Assembly (NCBI GenBank): GCA_039184055.1
Contig: JBCDBH010000101.1
Coordinates: 1 to 16,581, forward strand
From: JBCDBH01 sp039184055
GTDB lineage: Bacteria; Acidobacteriota; Thermoanaerobaculia; Multivoradales; J023
Direction: 5' to 3'
DNA: 16,581 nucleotides
The translations under genes and the position numbers were made by a program. The notes beneath the pieces were generated by a model, which saw nothing but the letters and a program-made list of their open reading frames with translations, did not search any database and was not told where the DNA came from. Shown here piece after piece: positions 11,494 to 16,581 of this stretch (positions are counted from its first letter, which is position 1; the number at the start of each line of letters is the position of its first letter).

Positions 11494-12059
11494 TGGCGCG
11501 AGTTCTGTTGTCGGTGTTGTTGATTGCCGGGGTCGTCGCCTGTGCGCAGCCGGAGCCGCCACCACCACCGCCCGCTCCCGAGCGGGTCGAGGCGCCGGCG
11601 CTCGGGATCGCGATCGCCGCGTTGCCGTCGTCGTTCCGCGTGGTCGCCAACGAAGGCGCCGACCTGCGTCTCGCGCCCACGGACGAGCGCGACGGCGAGA
11701 TCGCCGTCGCGGTCACCGAGCCTGATCGCATCAACCTCGTGCAACAGGTGCGCGATCACGAGACCGAGCTGTCGGCTCGGCCGGGTGGCGCGTATGGTGG
11801 CCAGAACGAGCTCCGCGGGCCCCTTGGCAGCGCCTACTATTCGCGTGGCCAGTACGACGCCGACGACGGGTCGCGGCTCGAGGAGATTCGTCTCTTCGCG
11901 CTCCATCCTCTCGGTGACCGAGGCCTCGTCATGACGTACACCTATCCGGCGGCGGAAGACACCAAAGTCCGGCTGGAGGAGTTCGTCGTCGACCTCTTCG
12001 GCGAGATCGAGCAGATCCAGATGGTCGAGGAGGGCGGGGCCGAGAGCGAGAGTCCGTAG
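11493..12059 (+). CDS. Putative lipoprotein, last gene of the pnt operon
   Basis: Protein of 188 residues that I do not recognise. It has a short hydrophobic signal peptide with lipobox VVAC (Cys17), then a proline-rich spacer (PEPPPPPPAPE), then a globular part of about 150 residues; the N-terminus should be lipid-anchored. Asp is not at +2 (Ala is), so outer-membrane sorting is plausible in a Gram-negative. AAGGAGG at 11479-11485 precedes the ATG. The ATG overlaps the TAA of the restored pntB frame (TAATG), which indicates translational coupling to full-length pntB and makes it part of the same operon. Globular part resembles the small bacterial lipoproteins that carry a single mixed alpha/beta domain, but no motif supports a function. 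Confidence 0.8.
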   Translation: MARVLLSVLLIAGVVACAQPEPPPPPPAPERVEAPALGIAIAALPSSFRVVANEGADLRLAPTDERDGEIAVAVTEPDRINLVQQVRDHETELSARPGGAYGGQNELRGPLGSAYYSRGQYDADDGSRLEEIRLFALHPLGDRGLVMTYTYPAAEDTKVRLEEFVVDLFGEIEQIQMVEEGGAESESP

Positions 12060-12104
12060 CTTCTTCCTCTGTCCCGCCATGCCGAACGAGCGGGTGGCCG
12101 GCTG

Positions 12105-12110
12105 TATACT
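12105..12110 (+). promoter_or_regulatory. Possible -10 box upstream of rel
   Basis: TATACT matches five of six consensus bases, 46 bases before the Rel ATG. No acceptable -35 hexamer lies at the usual distance. The box is enclosed by the inverted repeat GGCCGG/CCGGCC (12096-12101, 12111-12116), so it may sit in a regulated or activator-dependent promoter. Weak evidence. Confidence 0.3.
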
Positions 12111-12155
12111 CCGGCCTCCCGGCCGGCTGATCTTTGCCGGCGGGTCGGATCAGCG

Positions 12156-14390
12156 ATGGAAACGGTACAGCGCAAACAGCCTCCCCCTCCGGTACGACCG
12201 GAGAAGAACATCGGCTTCGAGCAGATCGTGGCGCGGCTCGACGCTCACGATCGGCCCTATGACCGTACGTTTCTCGAAAGCGTGTACGCGTTTACCGCCG
12301 ATCAGCATCGTGACCAACGACGCAAAAGCGGTGAGCCGTATGTGATGCACCCCACCTACGTGGCGTACATCCTCGCCGATCTCAAATTCGACGAGGTGTC
12401 GGTCGCGGTGGGGTTGCTCCACGATGTGCTCGAAGACACCTTGATCAGCCGTGAGGGGCTCGAGGAGCGTTTCGGGACCGAAATCACCTCGTTGGTCGAC
12501 GGCGTCACCAAAATCGGCAAGCAGGAATACGTGCGTCGTGACGACGCTCAGGCCGAGACCTTTCGCAAGATGATTCTCGCCTCGGCGCGGGATATCCGTG
12601 TGATCACGGTCAAGCTCGCCGATCGGCTCCACAACATGCTGACGCTCGAGCACATGACGCCCGAGTCGCGGCGTCGGATCGCTGGCGAGACCCTGGAGAT
12701 TTACGCGCCGATCGCCCATCGACTCGGGATGTCGAAAGTCCAGGGCGACCTCGAAGATCTATCGTTCTATTACCTCTATCCGCGTCAATTCGCCGAGCTG
12801 AGCGCGAAGATCAAAGAGAAAATGCGAGGTGGCAAAGGCCAGATCCATCAGATTCGCAATCGCTTGGAAAGTGCGTTGCGTGACGGGTCGGTCGACGCCA
12901 ATATCAGCTATCGGGTGAAGCGTTACTACTCGATTTTTCGCAAGCTACGCCGGCAGGGTATCGAGATCTCGGAGCTTTACGACTACCTGGCGTTTCGGGT
13001 CATTACCGAGGATCTCAAAGACACTTACGCCGCATTCGGCATCGTGCACCAAACGTGGCGCCCGATCCCGGGCCGGTTCAAAGACTACATCGCCATGCCC
13101 AAGCCCAATCTCTACCAGTCGTTGCATACGACGGTTCTGGGGGAGAGCGGGCAGCCGTTCGAGGTGCAAATACGCACCCGTGAAATGGATCTGGTGGCCG
13201 AGGAAGGCATCGCGGCGCATTGGAGCTACAAGGAGAACCGTGGCAACGGCGGCGATCCCGGGTTCAAATGGCTGCGTCAGCTGCTCGAATGGCAGACGGA
13301 GACCAAAGACCCGCGCGAGTTCATGACCCAGCTGAAGATCGACCTCTATCCCGAGGAGGTCTATATCTTCAGTCCCAAGGGGCAGGTCTATTCGTTTCCG
13401 CGTGGCGCCACGCCCCTCGACTTCGCGTACCGCATCCACACCGATATCGGCCATCACTGTTCGGGAGCGCGGGTCAACGGTCGAATGGTGCCGCTCAAGA
13501 CCGCGCTTCAGAACGGTGACATCGTCGAGATCCTCACCAATCCCAACCGCTGGCCGAGCCGGGACTGGCTCAAGATCGTCAACACCTCGCGGGCGCGCAG
13601 CAAGATCCGCCAGTGGCTCAATGCCGAGCGTAAGAAAGAAGCCGAAGAGATCGGTCGTCGCCTGCTCGAGCGCGAGGCGAAGCGCAACGACGTCAGCCTC
13701 AAAAGGGTAGCGGCCTGTGACCGGATGAAGCAGGTCTTGGCGGACGAAGGGTTGAGCCGGGTCGAGGAGCTTTATCAGCGTATCGGTCACGGCAAAGCCG
13801 ATGCGATCCAGGTGCTGGCGCGGGTTCTCGACACCGGTGAGGAAGGCGACGATTCGTCGATGTCGACATTGCGCCCAGGTGCCTTGCGGCGCGCCGTCGA
13901 CCGTCTTTTTCCGTCGAGCTCGGGGCCCGTTCAGGTGCGTGGTCACGACGATTTGATGGTCTACCTGGCGAAATGTTGCAATCCGGTGCCCGGTGACGAT
14001 CTGGTGGGTTATGTCACCCGTGGTCGTGGTGTCTCGGTACACGCCACGAACTGTCCGAATCTAAAGGGATTGATGGTCGATCCCGATCGGGTGATCGATG
14101 TCGAATGGCAGCGCCGCAGCGGTTCCGTCTATCCGGTCACGTTTACGATCGAGACCGAGGACCGCCCGGGGATGCTGGCGCGGCTCACCGATGCGATCGC
14201 CAAGGAAAGCAATATCAAGAGCTTCGAAGCCGAAGCCGTGGAAACGGGGCGTGGTCTGATCGACGTCGTCGTCGAGGTGAAAGACCGCAAACAGCTAGAA
14301 AGATTGCGCAGTGCGATCCTTCGCGTCGCCGGCGTGCTCGAGGTCAGTCGCCGGGGCGAACGCGAGCGGGGGGGCGGTACGCGATCCTGA
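12156..14390 (+). CDS. rel: Bifunctional (p)ppGpp synthetase/hydrolase, Rel/SpoT family
   Basis: Makes and breaks the stringent-response alarmone (p)ppGpp in the cytoplasm. The 744 residues show the full long-RSH order: HD hydrolase domain (about 45-200) with intact HDVLED at 89-94; synthetase domain (about 240-380) with GRFKDYIAMPK, where Arg307-Phe-Lys309-Asp310 is the RxKD motif typical of bifunctional enzymes, and YQSLHTTV; TGS domain starting VYIFSPKGQVYSFPRGATPLDFAYRIH; a conserved CC...H...C zinc-finger-type region (AKCCNPVPGDDLVGYVTRG, then HATNCPNL); and a C-terminal ACT domain (about 655-735). Both activities should therefore be functional. A plain ATG is used without a strong ribosome-binding site. 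It stands 96 bases after the lipoprotein gene and 275 before pilM, so is probably its own unit. Symbol could equally be spoT. Confidence 0.95.
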   Translation: METVQRKQPPPPVRPEKNIGFEQIVARLDAHDRPYDRTFLESVYAFTADQHRDQRRKSGEPYVMHPTYVAYILADLKFDEVSVAVGLLHDVLEDTLISREGLEERFGTEITSLVDGVTKIGKQEYVRRDDAQAETFRKMILASARDIRVITVKLADRLHNMLTLEHMTPESRRRIAGETLEIYAPIAHRLGMSKVQGDLEDLSFYYLYPRQFAELSAKIKEKMRGGKGQIHQIRNRLESALRDGSVDANISYRVKRYYSIFRKLRRQGIEISELYDYLAFRVITEDLKDTYAAFGIVHQTWRPIPGRFKDYIAMPKPNLYQSLHTTVLGESGQPFEVQIRTREMDLVAEEGIAAHWSYKENRGNGGDPGFKWLRQLLEWQTETKDPREFMTQLKIDLYPEEVYIFSPKGQVYSFPRGATPLDFAYRIHTDIGHHCSGARVNGRMVPLKTALQNGDIVEILTNPNRWPSRDWLKIVNTSRARSKIRQWLNAERKKEAEEIGRRLLEREAKRNDVSLKRVAACDRMKQVLADEGLSRVEELYQRIGHGKADAIQVLARVLDTGEEGDDSSMSTLRPGALRRAVDRLFPSSSGPVQVRGHDDLMVYLAKCCNPVPGDDLVGYVTRGRGVSVHATNCPNLKGLMVDPDRVIDVEWQRRSGSVYPVTFTIETEDRPGMLARLTDAIAKESNIKSFEAEAVETGRGLIDVVVEVKDRKQLERLRSAILRVAGVLEVSRRGERERGGGTRS

Positions 14391-14486
14391 TCTCTCCTGG
14401 ATCGAGTCGGTGACCGCTTGGACGAAATCGAGAAATGCCAGGTTTTACGCCGCATGCGGGCGTATAGCGAAGCGCGCATTTGCATC

Positions 14487-14515
14487 TTGACAGCGTCAGG
14501 GCAGCGAGTTACGCT
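14487..14515 (+). promoter_or_regulatory. Likely sigma-70 promoter of the pilMNO operon
   Basis: TTGACA at 14487-14492 (perfect -35) and TACGCT at 14510-14515 (three of six) with the ideal 17-base spacer. It lies in the 275-bp gap between rel and pilM, in the locally most A/T-rich part, and would give a leader of about 145 bases. I see no sigma-54 type GG-N10-GC element. Otherwise the gap holds only the short palindrome CCGCATGCGG near 14450. Confidence 0.5.
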
Positions 14516-14665
14516 TTCACAACGAATTGTGCATGCGCAGGAATGCATACATGTGTTCGGCATCGGTCGACTGGCCGAGCACTCTTCGTTCCGAGGGTGT
14601 CCGAAAGTCTTCGTGACGTCCTCATTCGGTTCGAGAAAGCAGCTTTTCTGGAGGTTCGAAGCAAC

Positions 14666-15724
14666 GTGGCTTTCCTATCTCGCTCCAAAGGCATCGTTGG
14701 CCTGGACATCGGCAGTGCGACCGTCAAGCTGGTCGAGCTGCGTGAGCGCAAAGGGCAGTTCAACCTCCAGCGGATCGGTGTCGAGCCGCTTTCTCCCGAA
14801 GCGATCGTCGATGGCTCGATCATGGATTCGTCTCTCGTCGTCGAAGCGATTCAGAAACTGGTCAACCAGGCCGGGGTGAAGAATCAGCAATTCGCGACGT
14901 CGGTATCCGGACATTCGGTGATCATCAAGAAGATCGAGTTGCCGATCATGGAGCCCGACGAGCTCGCGGAATCGATCCAATGGGAAGCCGAGCAGCACAT
15001 TCCTTTCGACATCAACGATGTGCGTCTCGACTACGTCACCTTGTCCGAGGACGAGCCCGGACGCGAGACCATGGAAGTGCTTCTGGTGGCGGTCAAACGC
15101 GAGAAGGTGAACGACTACGTGTCGGTCATCTCGCAAACCGGCAAATCGCCGGTGATCGTCGATGTCGATAGTTTCGCGATTCAAAACGCCTACGAGCTCA
15201 ACTATCAGCTCGATCCGCTCAAAGTCGTCGCCCTGGTCAACATGGGTGCCGGCGTCACCAACATCAATGTCCTGGCGCGTGGTCAGAGTGTGTTCTGGCG
15301 CGATATTTCGTTCGGTGGCAATCAATTCACCGAAGCGTTGCAGCGCGAGTTCAACCTGTCTTTCGACGAAGCGGAATCTCTCAAGCGCGGCCAGACGGTC
15401 GGCAGCTATACCGCCAACGACGCGCGACGGGTCCTCGATACGGTCTCGGGCGAAATGGCCAGCGAGATCCAGAAAACCTTCGATTTCTTTGCCGCGACCT
15501 CTTCTGAGGGCGCGCCAGACGAGCTAGTGTTGTCCGGAGGTTGTGCTTTGACGCCCAACCTCCAGGAAGTGTTGCGCGAGCGTTTCGGCATTCCGGTCGA
15601 GATGCTCAACCCGTTGCGGGACGTGCAGTACAAAGACAGTGACTTCAATCGCGAATGGCTGGAAGGCATTGCGCCGATGCTTGCGGTGTCGGTAGGCCTC
15701 GCCATGCGACGCCTGGGAGACTGA
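14666..15724 (+). CDS. pilM: Type IV pilus assembly protein PilM
   Basis: Actin-like cytoplasmic ATPase of the pilus alignment complex; it binds the PilN N-terminus. With the GTG start at 14666 it has 352 residues, the usual length, and begins MAFLSRSKGIVGLDIGSATVKLVEL, where GLDIGS is the first phosphate-binding motif. Further marks are PFDINDVRLDY, VNMGAGVTNINVL (second phosphate loop) and LSGGCALTPNL (adenosine motif). The frame is open upstream to 14480, but GGAGG at 14650-14654 and family alignment support the GTG; its spacer of 11 bases is a little long. First gene of the pilM-pilN-pilO set; PilN begins four bases after the stop. It implies twitching motility or a related type IV pilus or secretion function. 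Confidence 0.94.
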   Translation: MAFLSRSKGIVGLDIGSATVKLVELRERKGQFNLQRIGVEPLSPEAIVDGSIMDSSLVVEAIQKLVNQAGVKNQQFATSVSGHSVIIKKIELPIMEPDELAESIQWEAEQHIPFDINDVRLDYVTLSEDEPGRETMEVLLVAVKREKVNDYVSVISQTGKSPVIVDVDSFAIQNAYELNYQLDPLKVVALVNMGAGVTNINVLARGQSVFWRDISFGGNQFTEALQREFNLSFDEAESLKRGQTVGSYTANDARRVLDTVSGEMASEIQKTFDFFAATSSEGAPDELVLSGGCALTPNLQEVLRERFGIPVEMLNPLRDVQYKDSDFNREWLEGIAPMLAVSVGLAMRRLGD

Positions 15725-15727
15725 GCC

Positions 15728-16363
15728 ATGATTCGTATCAATCTCCTGTCCGAGGGGCGGCGACCGGTCGTCGCCAGGAAATCGAAAGCCAAGCTGTCAC
15801 TCGGTGATCAAGACCCGAGCGTGTTGATCCTCGCGGCTGGTTTGATCGTCGGACTGCTTGCCGCCGGTGGCTTGTGGTACGTCGCCAACTCCAAGCTCAA
15901 GGATGTGCAGGAACAGGTCGCGCAGGCCAATCGAGAAGTGGCCGAGCTGCAGTCGATTCTCGACGAGGTCGAGGAGTTCAAGGCCAAGAAGGTCGAGCTC
16001 CAGACCAAGATCGACGTCATCCAGGATCTGAAACGCAATCAGCGTGGCCCGGTCCTGGTCATGGACGAAGTCTCGCGAGCCCTTCCCGACCTGCTCTGGC
16101 TCGATTCCTTGAAGATGAACACCTCGACCGTTTCGGTCAAGGGGATGGCGCTCAACACCAACGCGGTCGCCACCTTCATCGAGAATCTCGGCGATGTCGA
16201 GACCTTTCGTGAGCCCACTACGAAAGACGTGGCGCGCAAGCGCGACGGTGAGCCGTATCGTTTCGACATGACCTTCGCTTATTTCACCCCGCTGCCTCCC
16301 GAACCGGTCGAGGCGAGCGAAGACAACGAGGATCTCGGCATCGACGCCGAGGTTCCACGCTGA
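15728..16363 (+). CDS. pilN: Type IV pilus assembly protein PilN
   Basis: Bitopic inner-membrane protein of 211 residues, linking cytoplasmic PilM to periplasmic PilO. It starts MIRINLL, the conserved INLL motif that docks in PilM. One membrane helix is at about 31-52 (SVLILAAGLIVGLLAAGGLW), followed by a coiled coil to about residue 105 and a ferredoxin-like periplasmic domain containing LLWLDSLKMNTSTVSVKG-type strands and an acidic tail. GGAGA precedes the ATG at a normal distance, within the pilM end. It lies between pilM and pilO with only a few bases on either side. Confidence 0.92.
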   Translation: MIRINLLSEGRRPVVARKSKAKLSLGDQDPSVLILAAGLIVGLLAAGGLWYVANSKLKDVQEQVAQANREVAELQSILDEVEEFKAKKVELQTKIDVIQDLKRNQRGPVLVMDEVSRALPDLLWLDSLKMNTSTVSVKGMALNTNAVATFIENLGDVETFREPTTKDVARKRDGEPYRFDMTFAYFTPLPPEPVEASEDNEDLGIDAEVPR

Positions 16364-16374
16364 CGAGGTGACCG

Positions 16375-16581
16375 ATGGAAACTGGACTGGAAGGAAAACC
16401 AGGAGTTGCCGCCGGTGTTGCCGTCGTGGTCGCCGTGGCGTTGGTGTTCGGTGCTCAGTACTTCTTCATCAATAAGATCGAGAAGCAGACTGAGGGTCAG
16501 GACAAGAAGCTCACCGAGCTCAAACAGAAGATCCAAGAGGGGCGGGCCGCCGAGCGCAGCTTGCCGCAGTTTCGTGAAGAG
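16375..16581 (+). CDS. pilO: Type IV pilus assembly protein PilO, N-terminal part (runs off the right edge)
   Basis: I translated 69 residues from the ATG at 16375 to the last base; no stop occurs. A hydrophobic segment at about 10-32 (VAAGVAVVVAVALVFGAQYF) is the membrane anchor, followed by a coiled coil rich in Lys, Glu and Gln (about 34-60) and the segment SLPQFREE. This is the PilO plan: a short cytoplasmic end, one helix, coiled coil, then a periplasmic domain that lies outside the window. The start is 11 bases after pilN, with GAGGTG as ribosome-binding site. Assignment rests on operon position and architecture, which are both typical. Confidence 0.88.
   Translation, partial: METGLEGKPGVAAGVAVVVAVALVFGAQYFFINKIEKQTEGQDKKLTELKQKIQEGRAAERSLPQFREE

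Noticed and set aside
12945..14042. Open frame of 365 residues on the minus strand over rel
   Set aside because: Shadow of the Rel coding frame; no motif or ribosome-binding site.
14480..14665. Longer N-terminus for PilM from a TTG at 14480
   Set aside because: The extra 62 residues are Cys/His-rich and unlike PilM, and the probable promoter lies at its start.

Overview
This is a high-GC (by eye about 60-65%), gene-dense stretch of a Gram-negative-type bacterial chromosome. It carries a type IV pilus assembly operon (pilM-pilN-pilO), a lipoprotein, a probable outer-membrane beta-barrel, a three-gene proton-translocating transhydrogenase, a glutamyl-Q tRNA synthetase and a long bifunctional Rel/SpoT enzyme. 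The PilM-N-O order and the PilO coiled-coil sequence would suit Acidobacteriota, with Myxococcota or similar groups as alternatives. That assignment is inference from family recall; no rRNA or tRNA gene is present to support it. I see no mobile element, phage gene or CRISPR array.

Layout: (1) 1-325, minus: the 5' part of glutamate dehydrogenase, running off the left edge. It is divergent from (2) 447-1854, plus: a tandem universal stress protein and an Smr-domain protein. (3) 2012-3418, plus: a secreted SGNH hydrolase with three cysteine-rich modules and a Gly/Asp linker. It converges, across a 32-bp dyad, on (4) 3448-4193, minus: a SEC-C membrane protein followed by a TrxC-type thioredoxin. 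(5) 4397-4993, plus: a small beta-barrel protein. (6) 5043-8272, plus: a DEAD-box RNA helicase with an unusual N-terminal ACT-like domain, then the tRNA-modifying GluQ-RS, five bases later. (7) 8273-8613: the only gap above 300 bases. It is not empty: it has two consecutive intrinsic terminators pointing left and a 127-base region able to fold into a three-way junction. (8) 8614-12059, plus: pntAA-pntAB-pntB and a lipoprotein, with overlapping start and stop codons. (9) 12156-14390: Rel/SpoT. (10) 14666-16581: pilM, pilN and the start of pilO, running off the right edge.

The genes are mostly housekeeping: redox balance (transhydrogenase, glutamate dehydrogenase, thioredoxin), RNA metabolism (helicase, GluQ-RS, Smr), stress signalling (USP, Rel) and the cell surface (pilus, hydrolase, barrel, lipoprotein).

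The points most worth a second look are: the fusion of an ACT-like amino-acid-sensing domain to a DEAD-box helicase through a long charged linker holding a near-perfect 87-bp duplication; a single-base frameshift that cuts the last 29 residues from PntB, while the lost tail survives in the next frame and joins the downstream gene exactly; and the structured gap before pntAA, which may hold an undescribed small RNA on the minus strand or a leader RNA of the transhydrogenase operon.
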